Origin: Canna indica
Lineage: Eukaryota > Streptophyta > Magnoliopsida > Zingiberales > Cannaceae
Direction: 5' to 3'
DNA length: 64,000 nt
NCBI GenBank assembly: GCA_034359265.1
Contig: CP136891.1
Coordinates: 64,828,001-64,892,000, forward strand
The translations under genes were made by a program, and so were the position numbers. Of this stretch, positions 1-12,659 are shown piece after piece (within the stretch, counting starts at the first letter, position 1; each line of letters opens with the position of its first letter). The notes below the pieces were generated by a model. It worked only from the letters and a program-made list of their open reading frames with translations. It searched no databases and had not been told where the DNA came from.

Positions 1-329
1 TAGGACTACTATAAGATTAATGTAGCTCCTCTGCCATCCAGCCGCGCCAAGTGCTCCAGCCCATCTCACCGGTCAGGCTCTACAAAACAAAAACAAAAAC
101 GACAACGGGTGACTTCAAAAGAACTCAATGAGCGATTCTACCAACCCCCATGAAAAATCAAACACATATATAATGCATAAAACAAAACTCCCGACTCAAG
201 CAGGAGAGGTCACCAGGGAGTGAACAGCTAACGGGTCATCTGGCCACTACCTGCCCGAAGGCATCCAACACCCAAACGGTGAAGATCAACGGGCCTAAGC
301 CTACCATGCCCTAAGGCAACAATTAAAAC

Positions 330-712
330 ATACTAGGATAATCGGGAATCACCCATCCGAACTTGCCTCTTTAAGATATCACAGGAAAAATCGGGTAGGC
401 CCTCCGAACTTGCCCCTTTAAGATATCACATGAATAATCGGGTAGGCCCTCCGAACTTATTCCTTAAAAGCACCTCAGAAATAATCGGGTAGGCCTTCCG
501 AGCTCATTCCATGAGGCCAAACCGGAACAATCGGGATTTACCCATCCTAACTTGTTCCAATAAATAATGTAGGAGTAATCGAGATTCGCCCATCCGAACT
601 TACCCCTTTAAACAAAGAATCTTGGGAACAATCGGGATTTGGCTGTCCGAACTTGTTCCAGAAGATACGCAGGAATAATCGAGATTTGCCCATCCGAACT
701 TATTCCACATGT
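330..712. repeat. LTR minisatellite, AATCGGG...CCGAACTT units
   Basis: About eight diverged units of roughly 45-60 bp occur in a row. Each holds AATCGGG or AATCGAG, then a CCATCCGAACTT-like stretch and a TTCC or CCCC end. The LTR copy at 29160-29360 has about four such units and the copy at 8525-11062 has one, so the array has grown or shrunk between copies. Confidence 0.75.
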
Positions 713-1820
713 CGAGAATTAGCCAGCCAACCTTTCGGGCCTAGCCAGTAATCCGGCTCCTCAACGAGCCTCTCCGTCATTCATAAAGGTATGACGCAAC
801 ATGACCTAAGTCAAGTCTCTCCTACGAGATCTTAGGGGTGTTCTTATTGGGAAGCGTCTCAACACTCCAATACCCGACCCTAACTCCTAGACCCGTATGT
901 CATAACCCGTGAGGTTTTATTTCATGCATAACTTTATTTGTTGGTTCATAACAGATTATGCTGACCCCCTGCTTAATTTTAATTATGCAATTAATATTTA
1001 GATCACCAAGATTAGGATTTTGTTTTAGGATTTTGTTATAGTTTATTGTTGTACTCGATACTGATATATCTAACCCGAATATGGTTTCCAGAATGTGTTA
1101 TATATTTCCAAACTATATTTTTTGGTCGAAATGATAGATTACACGACTATGTTCAGATAAATACACACATCACAACAAGTATTTTTAAAATAGCACAAAT
1201 TCAGCATCTCATCATGAAATTCTAGCAACACTTAGTTTCTCAACATAGCATGAAAATAAATCCAAAATTGATAAAAAAAAATTAGATCTTTAATTATCAT
1301 TAAAACATAATACTAATCTTGAGATAAATTTCTCAAATTTCTTGCTTATTAAACAAGACTAACAAGTATCAACAACACCTTAATCAAGAAACAAACATCA
1401 TGATCAAGAACCCTTCTTCAAGAGCCTTCATGACATCAATATCAAGATCTTAATTTTATAAACATGATTTCTATCCAAAAATCATAGATTAATTACAATG
1501 CATGCTTGAACATGTAGGAACTCAATTTAATAAGCAATTTAAGGCATGGATATCAAGAACACCAAAAATCCTCACTTAGGCATTTCACCGAACACCTTGA
1601 GGGCATCCTCGTCTCCACCTTGGCCGAGCACCCCTAGGGTCATCCTAGGTCTGCCGAACCCCATAGGGGATGGTTTAGGGCCTCCTCAAATACGAAAAAT
1701 AAAAAGAATGGTGAAAACTCGAGAGATCGACGGAAAACAAATCAAAACATCCTAGCCTTCAATAACATCTTCAACAAATCGAGAAATCGAAGAAACTTGA
1801 AAAGAAGGAGGGTAAAACCA

Positions 1821-1826
1821 CTCACC
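1821..1826 (-). promoter_or_regulatory. Candidate 5' splice site in LTR leader
   Basis: The minus strand reads GGTGAGTGG here, about 355 bases downstream of the TATA-like box. The same GTGAGTGG core lies downstream of the TATA-like box in three other LTRs (10423-10428, 28044-28049, 30472-30477). It fits the plant 5' splice-site consensus. Use as a splice site is inferred from conservation only. Confidence 0.45.
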
Positions 1827-2180
1827 TTGATTAGGAAAATAATTTAGAGAAGAACTTCCAAGCGGCGATATCCAAATCCAGCCTCAAAGGGGGCGGATCG
1901 GCTCTACAAGGGAGAAAGAGGGGGCGGCGGCTCCACTCAAGCTGACAGCTCCAAGAAGAGGAAGAAAGGAGGGGTGGCGGCTCCTCCTCAAGTCGGTTGC
2001 TCCATGAGGGGAAAAGAGAGAGGGGAAGAGGGGAGGATGGCTCGACAGCTAGGCTTGAGGGCGGCGGCTCCAAGGAAGAGGAATAGGGGAGAGGGGCGGC
2101 TCGGCTTGGCTGGGCGGCTCCTCTCTCCACGCGACTTGTTCGGCTCCAATCGGGAACTGCAAGCCAAGGGGGGGGGGGGA

Positions 2181-2190
2181 TTTTATAATC
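2181..2190 (-). promoter_or_regulatory. LTR TATA-like box
   Basis: The minus strand reads GATTATAAAA next to a run of G on the plus strand. The box sits at the matching place in the LTR copies at 10696-10705 and 31165-31174. It is the likely core promoter for leftward transcription of the element. Confidence 0.5.
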
Positions 2191-2547
2191 CTCTCCTCAA
2201 ACCTAAATCCCTAACCCTCTTATCAAACCCGCACCCGCCTCGAGTCAAATCCAAATCTGCTAACCTGTCTAAGCTTAATTAAACCCAAATTAATCTCATG
2301 CTCCACATAAACATCCAACACATGCACACCCACATGCGACATAATTAAACAATCATGCATACCCAACATAAAATTAATTAAATTTAACTATGCAAGCAAA
2401 ATTTGCATAACTCATATTCCTACTTACCCAAGCTCCCAAGCTCGCGCCGGACCATGAGTCGACTCGGCTCGACCTCGGACTAGCCCGCTAGGCTGGCAAC
2501 CACAACAAAAAAAAGGAAAAAATAAATAAAATAAATAGGATATTACA

Positions 2548-2994
2548 CAATTGTATCTATTTTTAATGGAAATTATATATACTAAATATTTTTTATATAT
2601 AACAAAAATAGAAAGTCACATTAGGTGACCATACTAGGGTTTGAACCCAAAATCTCTAAGCAACGTTCAACGTGTTGCCACCATTTATATACTAAACAAT
2701 ATTGAATTTGATATCACCATTTATTGCATACGTAGATATTTAGAAATGTAATAAGTTATGAAAAATATATTTTGGAGCGTAAAATTTAATTTTTTAAAAT
2801 AAATAAAAGAAAAATATTTTAAATGATTTTTGTAACAATAATATTGAATCATATATCAATATATTAGGTATTAAATTATTTATTAAAGAAAATTGACATT
2901 TTATTTTAAATTAAAATATAACTAAAGATAAAATATACACTATGGAAGACTTTCTTGTTAACTAACCTCTAAAAAAATAAAAATAACTTATTTA
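2548..2994. other. AT-rich spacer, no gene seen
   Basis: The sequence between the LTR edge and the helicase remnant is AT-rich and shows no reading frame, repeat or RNA gene that I can support. The LTR flank begins CAATT; its partner TSD would lie outside the window. Confidence 0.5.
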
Positions 2995-4508
2995 TTATAC
3001 ATTATGAAATACTTTCTTTTAACAACATTTTGTAGTGCTATTTGTTTCATTGTTATCATGTATAAGAAATTTCAAACCACGACTGTTGATTACTCTAGAA
3101 ATACCAACATATAGTTGACCATGAGATGACACATGTTTCTAGATATACTCCGTGTTTAAGGCATTGACCTTGGCTCTCATTTATGGTCATAGCAAAACAA
3201 ATATACATAAAAAATCATCTCTGTTGAAATTTAAAAGGAACTTTTATATATGATAGCATCAATATTAGTCTTGGAAGAAAAATCTTATCATTTATATTGG
3301 TTCTTGATATTATTTTCACTTTCAACATATGTTGACCCGTTCGAATTATCTCAAGTCGAGTCTCATTGTATACACCCGAAGATTGATCTATGTTTCTCAG
3401 AAGCATGATAAGAACACAGAATTTAAGCTTCAATTCATAGTTTGGAGGATCGTAACATGAAATGGTGTTCAAAAGTTCAAGCGTATGAATGTCATTAATT
3501 GAATCACAGTCATCATCCGATGAACATGGGCTGTCGTTAAAGCTGAGATAAATCTTTATTTCACCAAGAACCAAAGACAGCATAAAATTATTCACCTTTT
3601 GAACTATTTCATTGGTAGGTACTAAGATAGCTCTGTGCTGCAAGTAATTGAGATCGCTCATGTTGTTCAATGATTGAGATCTTTCAGTTATTGAGCTTTA
3701 TACGGTGAATTTCCTGAGTGCAACCTCATATGTCTTTTTAATGTTAGCATCTCACGCAGTATCTCCACAAATAAGATGAATTAATGATAACATGCACAAT
3801 ATCTTGTCTTGACCCTTTGGGTACAACAAGCATAATCTGTTTGAAATCACCCCCCTAAAAATATTAATTTTCCTTCAAAAGGTTGCTCAAATCTTGATTA
3901 TATCCCTGAAGGTTCGATCGATAGTTTCAAAATAATGCTTCTTCATCATTGCAGTTCCATCCTATATAATAAGTTTCACTTTTATTATCAAGTCAGCCAA
4001 TGGATAACATTGATTCATATAATAGGTGGAGTCTTTATCAATATTTATGGGAATTACAAATCTTGAATGTGTCGTACTCCCACTTGGAATAACCAAAGCG
4101 ACTATTCTACTTGAAGCAAATGTTAAAACAATTTCACCTTTGGATCTCAGAGTAGCCGAAAGAGTTCTCTAAATAAATGTTTTCCCAGTGCTACCAAATT
4201 CATATAGAAAGAAGAATCATCCACGATTTTCAGCGATTCTAAGCATGATTTTATCGTATATATTTCTTTGCTCAATTGTGAGATTAAAAAGGAGTTAGGC
4301 ATGTTCTGCAGCTAATGATCGTTTATCATAGTTAAACTCATCCTAAATAAGTCTATTTCTGCATTGAGGAAGAAATGAGATATCTAGAAATGACATTTTG
4401 GGTAAATCAACCAGACTCCTATTGTTACTTCTTAACATATTCTCAATCTTCGCAAGAGCAAAGTTCTTCAACTCATCTTCACTTAGATTCAATCTTGTAT
4501 TCAAATTA
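2995..4508 (-). pseudogene. Helitron Pif1-like helicase, broken
   Basis: The minus strand translates, across several stops and frame changes, into the C-terminal helicase of plant Helitron RepHel proteins. In order, there is a DEELKNFALAKIE-like stretch near 4470, a Walker A-like GSTGKTF near 4190 preceded by FFFLYEF, an SSRIVALVIPSG segment near 4100, a KLII*DGT segment in place of the usual Walker B WDEA, and the longest open piece (3215-3670) with LKFCVLIMLLRNIDQSSG. It closes with SHGQLYVGISRV near 3120 and KKVFHNV before a stop at 2995. The Rep nuclease domain is missing, and I could not find a Helitron 3' hairpin to its left. It is a dead fragment; rolling-circle transposition is the known role of the family. 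Confidence 0.85.
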
Positions 4509-7500
4509 TGAGTAAAATTATTTCAATAGTTATCATCAATTAAAACTAGATATTTAAAATAAATAAAAGTTTATAGAACAATATGATCAAAATAAAATAA
4601 TAATCTCCGCCTATAAATAATATTATCACATAAATACTCGCAGGTGCTATTCTAGACAATCTCTACAAAAAAATTAAAAAATAATTCTGAAAAAATATGA
4701 AATATATTTTTTATAATAAAAATAGATTTTAGGGGTGTAAAAAATATTTTGGCCTAAAAATCTCGAAAATATTACTTTTGGAATTTATGGATCCTAAATT
4801 TAAAATCATTTTGAAAATTTCATTTAAATAAAATTATATTTTTACTTTAATAAGAAAATGAGATTTTTTATGTGAAAAAAATTAATGTGAATAATATAAT
4901 AATTTTTTTTTACAAAAAATGATTTAAAATTTATTAAAGTATGTGTACTAATCAAGTTGGAACGTAATTTACAATAAAACTTTTTTAAATTCATTAAATG
5001 AGCAAAAAAACTACATATTTTCCATTAAATGGACGTGATATCATTTTTTTTGTTAAACGGATTTACAAAAATGTCCATGAAATGAGCGAGAAATAACCAT
5101 AAAATGAGTAAAAAATTTACCTTTCATTTTGCACACGGACTTCATTATGATTTTAATAAAGACAATTGAAATTTAATTTACGTTAACATATAAAAATAGT
5201 TGGCATTTAATTAAGTTTGATTGCCATATAGGTTTAGGTTGGCATATCAAATTAATTTTACTTATTTAATTTGATTAACTTATATAGGTAATTAATTATA
5301 TCAAATTGATTTATCAAAAAATTAAATAATTCATGGTAAATAAATTTGAAATTTGATTAGATGAATACTACATCAAATTTATTAATTATATCAAATTAAA
5401 TAAACTTATCTAGTTTTGGCCCAAAAATCTCAAAAAATATCAATCAAAAATGATTTTAAAAACATATCACACAAAAAATTCATTCATAAAAACTCCAAAA
5501 AGTATTTTTTTTGTATTTTTTAGAGATTTTAGGATGTATTTTCATGTCAAGTGATAACTTTCAAGAATTTCACTTGAAACTCTACAAAAGTGTGTAGCAC
5601 TTTTGCAAAAAAAATTAAAGAAAAAGTAAAAAAAAAAATATTTATTATAATAGATATAGATTTTAGGGGTCTAAAAAAATATAGCCCAGAAATTTTGGAA
5701 ATATTTTTTTTGAAAATTTTGGATCGTGAATTAAAAAATATTTTTAAAATTTCGGCTAATAAAATTATATTTTAAAAAAATTTTATGCAAAAATAATTAA
5801 TGAGAATAATATAATAATTTTTTTTTCAAAAAAGTAGTTTAAAATTATTAAATGATGTGTAGTAATCAAGTTCGCTCGTGATTTGCCAAGAATAAAACTT
5901 TTTAAATTCATTAAATGAGCGAGAAACTATACATTTTTTATTAAATGAGTGGGATCTAATATTTTTTGTTACATAATATTATAAAAATATTCATGAAATA
6001 AGCGGAAAATAGTCCTAAAATAAGCGAAAAATAACATTCATTTTTACCCATAGACTATGTTATTTTTGTTAGAGTTTTAAAATTTTGACCCTTCAATCTC
6101 GATAATATTAAATTTTAAAAATTTCGGATCCTGAATTAAAAACGATATTAAAAATGTATCATAAAATCCTAAAAAATCACAAAAGAAAAAGTTCATTCAT
6201 AAAAAAATTCATAAAAGAATATTGTGAATTAACATTACATAAATATCCACACAAAAATTTTAAAAAAATATTTATTGACATTCATAAATAGACTTACATA
6301 TTTACCTTTATAATAAAATCAGCAAGTTAACTATAAATATCATACTTATTGATATTTATAAGTTAATATACAATATTGCCATATAAAAAATTGCCTCGAA
6401 AATATTTAAAAAATTAGGATTATAAAAATTTTAAATCGTAAATTAAAAATAATTTTGAAAACATATCATAAAATATACAAGAATAATAATAAAAATTCAA
6501 AAATACTCAAAAAAGATTTATTTTTTTGTGAATTTTGGGGGATTTTAAAATATACTTTAGGATTTTTTAATATTTTCGGGCTAATTTTACTTTAATAAGC
6601 ATAAAATCTATATTTATTATAATAAATATATTCCATATTTTTCAGAAAATTTTTAATTTTTAATTTTTATTTTTTTCAAACAAAGTTTATAACACGTTAC
6701 ATATTTTTGTGCAAAATAAAATATATTTTTTCACTCATCTTAGAGCTATTTTTCGCTTATTTCATAAATATTTTTTGTAAAATTCTTTAACAAAAAGAAT
6801 GAGATATCACCCATTTAGAATATATTTGTGTAGTTTTTCAGTTCATTTAATAAATTTTTTAAAAAATATTCTTGACAAATTAAATTCTAACTTGATTTGT
6901 ATACAGAAATTAATAATTTTAAATTAATATATTTTAATAAAAAGTAATTATTATATTATTCCTATTAATTATTTTAGCATACAATTCTTCTTTTTCTTAT
7001 TAAAGTAAAAAATGTAATTTTATTTGACTTGAATCTTTCTTTTTTTCCTAAATTAAAAACTATTTTGAAAATATATTCTAAAATTCCCAAAAAAATCTTT
7101 TTTGGGTGTTTTTACTATTGAATTTTTTTTGTAATTTTTTTGGAGATTTTATGATATATTTTCAAAATTATTTTTTATTTAGTATTCGAAACTTTAAAAC
7201 AAATCCTAAAATATATCCTAAAATCCTTCAAAAATCACAAAAATTCTAATTTGGATTTTTGTACTAATGAAGTTTCTTTGACATTTTTTAAAATTTAGGA
7301 TACGTTTCACTATTATTTTAATATAAAATTTTAAAATTTTAAAATCCTAGTTTAATAAAATTTTAGAGCCAATTTTAAAATCTTTGTCTACGAAAAATAA
7401 ATGGTGTTATGTTCAAGTTAATATAGTTAACAGACCGTTACAGATAGAACCAAATATTTGCTATCGAGCAAACTTATAGGACTAAAAATATCGAAATAAA

Positions 7501-7566
7501 ACTTATAGGACTGAAGTAAAAAAAACTTAAAACTTATAGGACTTCTGTTACACTTCTCCCTTTAAT
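4509..7566. repeat. AT-rich block of mixed-orientation repeats
   Basis: No gene is visible. The block is very AT-rich and holds repeated pieces of one family in both orientations, recognised by a motif like CGCTTATTTCATGGATATTT or its reverse complement (near 5080, 5990 and 6745). The same motif recurs in the paired repeats at 7567-8262 and 17558-18251. This looks like a pile-up of decayed copies of one non-coding element. Boundaries inside the block could not be fixed by eye. Confidence 0.5.
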
Positions 7567-8262
7567 AAAATATCAACTATATAGTCTATATTTATATTTA
7601 TATGTAAATGTAAATTAAATTTCAACCATCCTTATTAAAATCATATTCATTATGCTTCAATCACATTCATTTCTATACCGACATGAATTTATATTAAAAT
7701 GGCATAAAAATTTATCTTTTTTCTATTAAATTAAATATATACTTTTAATAAACCGAAATTCTAAAATTGGATTTTAATTTAAGATCCGAAATTTTGAGAA
7801 ATAATATTTCCGACACTTTCAGGCCACATTTTTTTATACCTCTAAAATTTATTTTTATTATAACAATTACATTTCAAATATTTTTTAAGGAAATTTTTAC
7901 TTTTTAATATATATTTTTCAAAAAAAATTGTGACGTGTTACACACTTTTGTGCAAAATTGAATATTTTTTCTTGCTCATTTTAGGGCTATTTCTCACTTA
8001 TTTCATAGATATTTTTGTAAATTTTTTTCAAAATGATTTATTCATTAAATAACTCCAAAAAGAATTTTTGTGAATGAACATTACATAAATGTCCATTTAA
8101 TAATTTTATAGAAATGTCCATAAAAACTTTTTTTATTATTAAATGAGCGGGAATAGCCCAAAATGAGCCAGGAAAAACTTTTTTTTTTATTAAATGAGTG
8201 GGAAAGAGAAAAAAAAGAGCGAAAAATTACAACCTTATTTATTCCAGACTTAGTTACTTTTA
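7567..8262. repeat. 690-bp dispersed repeat, copy 1
   Basis: It aligns along its length with 17558-18251 in the same orientation, starting at TCAACTATATAG and ending TTAGTTACTTTTA. No coding capacity is seen. This copy is uninterrupted at its right edge, where the other copy has a Helitron end, so it serves as an empty-site reference. Confidence 0.8.
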
Positions 8263-9114
8263 TTATACGAAAAATGTACAATAATGTCCCTAACATTTTC
8301 TCATGGGTACTAAAATGCCACTAAGGTTTTTTTGGGATGAAAAATACCCCTTAAGTTATGGAATTGGGTACAAAAATTACCCCTATAGGCAACAATGTTA
8401 ATTGAGAGATAACAGAGCTGACGTGGCTGATGACTGTGACTGATGACGTGGACATGTTGCGTGCATGCAGGCCAAGATGTTTTCTCACATGTACTAAAAT
8501 GTCCCTGGCGTTTTCTCACGGGTATGTCACGCCCCAACTCAGGGTCCCGTGACAGGCCAGAGTATACGTGCCTATACCCCGAAGTCTAACCCATGCACAT
8601 GCCAAAATAAATAATGTAGCGAAAAAAAACCAACAAGTTTTATTTTAAAGGAAAAGTGAATCAATACCAAGTTTAGATTAATAACTCAAAAGTAAAGAAA
8701 ATGCGAAAATACGATTAGGTTCAACAGTTCAAAAGTTCGTTCAAATAAAACCTAAAATAATAACATAAATGCTCTCAGGCTACAAATCCAAAATAAGCTA
8801 ATACAAGTGCATGACACTACCAAAAGAAAAACTCGACTACGACCCTAACTAGAACTGCTATGAGATCCAACGGCTCCTCTGCCCTCCAACCTCGCCAAGT
8901 GCATCCAACCCACCTCACTGGTCAGGCTCTTCAAAACAAAAATCACATAACAACGGGTGAGTTCAATGAACTCAGCGAGCGACTTTATCCGCCCTCACAA
9001 GTAAACACAGAGATAACATAAATAAATTCTATCACTTAAAAATGCCACGTCACAAAAACGTGACTAGCTACCAGGCCCGAAGGCCATCCATGCCCACGGC
9101 ATCTATCTCTTTAA

Positions 9115-9420
9115 AGAGGTGCATCAGGCCGAAGCCCTACCATGCCCAAAGGCAACATCACCTAAAAATATGCATCAGGTCGAAGCCCTACCATGCCCAA
9201 AGACAATATCACCATCAATGAGGTGCATCGGGTCGAAGGCTTACCATGCCCAAAGGCAACATCACCATCAAGAGGTGCATCGGGTCGAATCACCATCAAG
9301 AGGTGCATCAGGTCGAATCACCATCAAGAGGTGCATCGGGTTGAATTCCTACCATGCCCAAAGGCAACATCACCATCAAGATGTGCATCGGGTTGAATCC
9401 CTACCATGCCTAAAGATAAC
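9115..9420. repeat. LTR minisatellite, GAGGTGCATCGGG units
   Basis: About seven to eight units begin near GAGGTGCATC(A/G)GG(T/C)CGAA and often continue CTACCATGCCCAAAGGCAAC. Only one diverged AATCGGG-type unit follows (near 9435). The open frames across this stretch come from the repeat and are not genes. Confidence 0.75.
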
Positions 9421-10422
9421 CGCGCACATATCAGGATAATCAGAAAAGATCATCCGAACTTATCCTGCAGGTTGGGAATTGACATCCAACCACCCGGGCA
9501 TAGCCCGTAACCCGGCTCCTAAATGAGCCGCTCCGCAATTCCCAAGGATATGACACATCAAGACCTAAGTCAAGATTCTCCAACGGTGTCCTAAGGGTGT
9601 CCTCACTATGAAGCGTCTCAACACTTCAAATTCGATCCTTACCCCTTAGACCCGCAACGTCATGAACCCGTGTGGTTTTATTTCATACATATATTGTAAG
9701 TTGGTTCATAATATATTATGCTCACCCTTAGACCTAATTTTAATTATAGAATTAAAATCTAGATCATCTCAATTAGGGTTTTGTTTTAGAGATTTATTCT
9801 AGGGTTTTGTTCTGCTCATAAGTGCTTTATATACCCCGAATATACTCTTAAAAGTGTCTCCTATGTTTCCAAACTATATTTTCTGGTAAAAATGATAGGT
9901 TACATGACTATAATCAGAGATCTAATCACATAATAACAGAGAAATCAAAAATCAGCTCAGATTCAATAAACAACACATAAATTTCAGAAAGCTGAAATTT
10001 CCAGCACAACATGAAATAAAATCTGAATTTTGCAGAATTAAATTCATACATTTCTAACATCGCGGATTCATCTCATCAAGCCAATCATGCATATAATCTC
10101 ATAATTTTTATTCAATAAAAGCTATCATATATATCAAGAATCTCTAACCAAGAATCAAGAAGATTAAATTAATTCTTTAGCATCAAGAATATCTAGAATT
10201 CCAAGATGAGGTTTACACCCAAGATTCACATGATTTAATTGTAAAATCATAGATCTTCCCTTAAACATAAATTCCATGATATGAGATCAAAATTTGAGAT
10301 CTAAGCATGACATAGAAACCAAGAAAATCTCAAGAACAAAAAAAAAAACATCATCGAGATCAAGAATCTTCAAGGCGGCTTCAAGAAAATTCGAAGAAAA
10401 CCCGAATAGGAGGGATAGAACC

Positions 10423-10428
10423 ACTCAC
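10423..10428 (-). promoter_or_regulatory. Candidate 5' splice site in LTR leader
   Basis: The minus strand reads TGTGAGTGG about 270 bases downstream of the TATA-like box, at the matching place to the sites at 1821, 28044 and 30472. A splicing role is inferred. Confidence 0.4.
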
Positions 10429-10512
10429 ATGAAAAGGGAAAAAGATCCAAGAAAGATTTCCAATCAACGGCCTCCGAATCCGACTCCAAACCCTGGCGGC
10501 TCGACCCAAAGG

Positions 10513-10513
10513 A

Positions 10514-10586
<73 letters not shown>
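10513..10586. repeat. (GA)n microsatellite
   Basis: About 37 uninterrupted GA units lie in the LTR leader region between the TATA-like box and the donor-like site. The array is absent from the other family-A copies. The apparent Arg-Glu and Ser-Leu open frames over it are artefacts of the repeat. Confidence 0.95.
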
Positions 10587-10587
<1 letters not shown>

Positions 10588-10695
10588 CTGCAGGTGGCGA
10601 CGGCTCTAAGGGAAGAAGAGGAGGGGCGATTGTTGGCTGGCTCCTCTCACAATTGTGTGGCTCCAAAATTTGGAGCCACAACCGAGGGGAGGGGG

Positions 10696-10705
10696 TTTTA
10701 TAATT
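10696..10705 (-). promoter_or_regulatory. LTR TATA-like box
   Basis: The minus strand reads AATTATAAAA at the position matching the boxes in the other two family-A copies. A G-rich plus-strand tract flanks it in all copies. Confidence 0.5.
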
Positions 10706-11312
10706 CCTCCTCAACCTTAACCCTTCTAATCTAAGCCTAACCCGCATCCACTTAAGCTAAGACCAACCCGCTAACCCGATAACTTAATTAAATTAATTTA
10801 GGCTATATTAAACACACAATTAAATCATAAGTATCTAATTAAATGCACCAACATAGGCATAATTCATACTTATCCAAACACCGCAACAATTAAAAATAAT
10901 TCCAATCACTCAAATCTAATTTCATAAATTTATATTTTTCTTACCCGAGCTCGCAAGCTCGCTCCGGACCATGAGTCGACTCGGCTCGACCACGAACTAG
11001 TCCGCTTGGTTGGCAAACACACGCAACAGAAGAAAAAAAATATAAATATCTAGGATATTACAGGGTACTAAAATGCCCCTAATGTTTTTTCACAGGTACA
11101 AAAATATCCCTAACGTTTTCTCACGCGTACTAAAATACACATAACATTTGTTTTGGAGCTAAAATACCCTCGAGATTATTGAAAATAGTACAAAAATGAC
11201 ATCATCTAACTTTTGTTAGGTGAGACTTAACGAAGATGTCGTGGATGCTGACAAAGATGTTGACTTTACACGTAGCGCACATGCAGAGAACAACTTGCCA
11301 TGTAAACGACAC

Positions 11313-11472
11313 ATAAGAAATCAAAATCGAAACTAAAATTAAAAACTAAAAATTTAGAAAATAAAAACCGAAACTGAAACCATCAAATCAGTTAATCGAA
11401 AAATTTTGTTCGGTTTCAAACCGATTTTTCGATTAACCGAATTTTTGATTTTTTTTTGCTCACCCCTACGGT
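11313..11472. mobile_element. hAT-type miniature element remnant
   Basis: The centre of the foldback element, between its two arms, ends on the plus strand with GCTCACCCCTA. In reverse complement this is TAGGGGTGAGC, the terminus seen in the miniature elements at 41906, 52813 and 57483. The inner sequence has CGGTTTCAAACCG-like AT-rich repeats. The matching left terminus is missing, so this is a truncated copy and its left edge is approximate. Confidence 0.45.
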
Positions 11473-11908
11473 TGTATGGTAAGTTGCTCTCTACATGTGC
11501 GCTACGTGTAAAGTCAATATCTCTATCAGTATCCACGACATCAGTGTTAACTCTCACATAACAAAAGTTAGCTTAGTGTCATTTTTATACCATTTTCAAT
11601 AATCTCATGGGTATTTTAGCTCCAAAACAAACGTTAGGAGTATTTTAGTACCCGTGAGAAAATATTATGGGCATTTTAAAACCCGTGAGAAAATATCAGG
11701 GGCATTTTAGTACCCGTGAGAATACATCTTGGCCTACATGCGCGCCACATGTCCACATCATCAGTCCCAATCATCACGTGGCTCCGTTATCTCTCAATTA
11801 ACGTCGTTTACATATAGGGGTATTTTTGTACCCAATTTCTTAACGTAAGGGGTATTTTTTATCCAAAAAAACTTTATGGGTATTTTTGTACATTTTCCCT
11901 TTATTATA

Positions 11909-12150
11909 TAAAGATAAGATAAGATTAGAGTTAAAAATTAGAAAATTTGATATACATAATTAAAAATAAAGTCAGAAATTATAAAATTAAGAGTAATTAA
12001 TTAGAATTTAAACCGACTTTATTTGAAAAATAATATATATATATATATATATATAAATATATATAAGAAAGCACTTTTGCTTCTTATCATGCCAAGTGTC
12101 ATGATAAGAACTATGCCAAGTGGCATAAATTTAAGTACTTTAAATATATA
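11909..12150. other. AT-rich spacer with (AT)n tract
   Basis: This sequence follows the Mutator TSD. It holds a short TA dinucleotide run near 12030-12056 and a CATGCCAAGTG(T/G)CAT pair near 12090-12125. No gene is seen. Confidence 0.5.
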
Positions 12151-12659
12151 CTAGTCGATAGCCCGCGCATTGCGCAAAAAATATAAATAATAATTTATGC
12201 AAATATATAAGTATTACACATTGAAATTGACCAACATTTCTAAATTTTATCTATTTCTCAATTGAATCAAATCTAAATATAAAGTTAATGAACCAAATGG
12301 TAATAAAATTTCATGAGAGGATAACATGTAAAATTTAAAATAAAACAAACCTATTAAATTGGCAACCGTGCTCTATCCAACTAATAATATCTAGTCGAAA
12401 ACCCGTGTGTTGTGCAAATATTTATTAATAAATATAATCTAATTTGTTTAATTTACAATTATTAATAGTAATTATTTGTACATATAATATCATATATTAG
12501 GATATTAAATATTCATTTATGCAAAATGATACGATAGAGATTATGTGAAAATTATATCAGAATTGTCAAATTACTGTGATTAAAAATTAAAATATAAACA
12601 TCACATATAAATATCTAAAATAAGATACTATATTTGATTTTGATAAAAAAAATACTCGA

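Larger units (their letters stand above)
1..2547 (-). mobile_element. Long LTR, family A, copy 1 (5' part outside window)
   Basis: The stretch matches, in the same order, the complete solo LTR at 8525-11062 and the LTR at 28536-31520. The right end is GGATATTACA, as in the other copies, so the window begins about 300 bases inside this LTR. Read on the minus strand it starts TGTAATATCC, has a TATA-like box at 2181-2190 and runs towards the window start, so transcription would be leftward. No coding sequence is credible inside it; the short open frames are chance. TGTAAT...GTGACA ends are common in long LTRs of plant Ty3/gypsy elements, but no internal domain is attached here, so the superfamily is an inference. 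Confidence 0.8.
8525..11062 (-). mobile_element. Solo LTR, family A, copy 2 (complete)
   Basis: The element starts TGTCACGCCCC and ends GGATATTACA, which is TG...CA as expected for an LTR. It is flanked by a perfect 5-bp TSD, GGGTA, at 8520-8524 and 11063-11067. It is 2538 bp and has no internal retrotransposon domains, so it is a solo LTR left by recombination between two LTRs. On the minus strand it holds a TATA-like box (10696-10705), a GTGAGTGG donor-like site (10423-10428) and an acceptor-like tract before AGCCTGACC (about 8929). It sits inside the left arm of the Mutator-like element. Confidence 0.93.
8268..11899. mobile_element. Mutator-like foldback element, split by a solo LTR
   Basis: A left arm (8268-8519 continuing at 11063-11312) and a right arm (about 11470-11899) are inverted copies of each other over more than 400 bp. 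The ends read CGAAAAATGTACAA on the left and, in reverse complement, GGGAAAATGTACAA on the right. The element is flanked by a perfect 9-bp direct repeat, TTTATTATA, at 8259-8267 and 11900-11908, which is the TSD length of Mutator-like elements. The arms carry short tandem units around TTTTCTCACGGGTACTAAAA, four in the left arm and three in the right. Without the inserted LTR it is about 1.1 kb, almost all terminal repeat, with no transposase, so it would depend on another element. It was later hit by the LTR at 8525-11062. Confidence 0.85.

Noticed and set aside
2627..2680. GGGTTTGAACCC, resembling a tRNA B box
   Set aside because: No A box at the right distance and no cloverleaf; not called as a tRNA or SINE.
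9119..9439. Frame with repeated HHQEVHR and CPKA words
   Set aside because: It is a translation of the LTR minisatellite and occurs in a solo LTR.
10294..10747. Open frames on both strands over the GA run
   Set aside because: The frames exist only because the dinucleotide array lacks stops; the sequence is an LTR leader with no protein family match that I can see.
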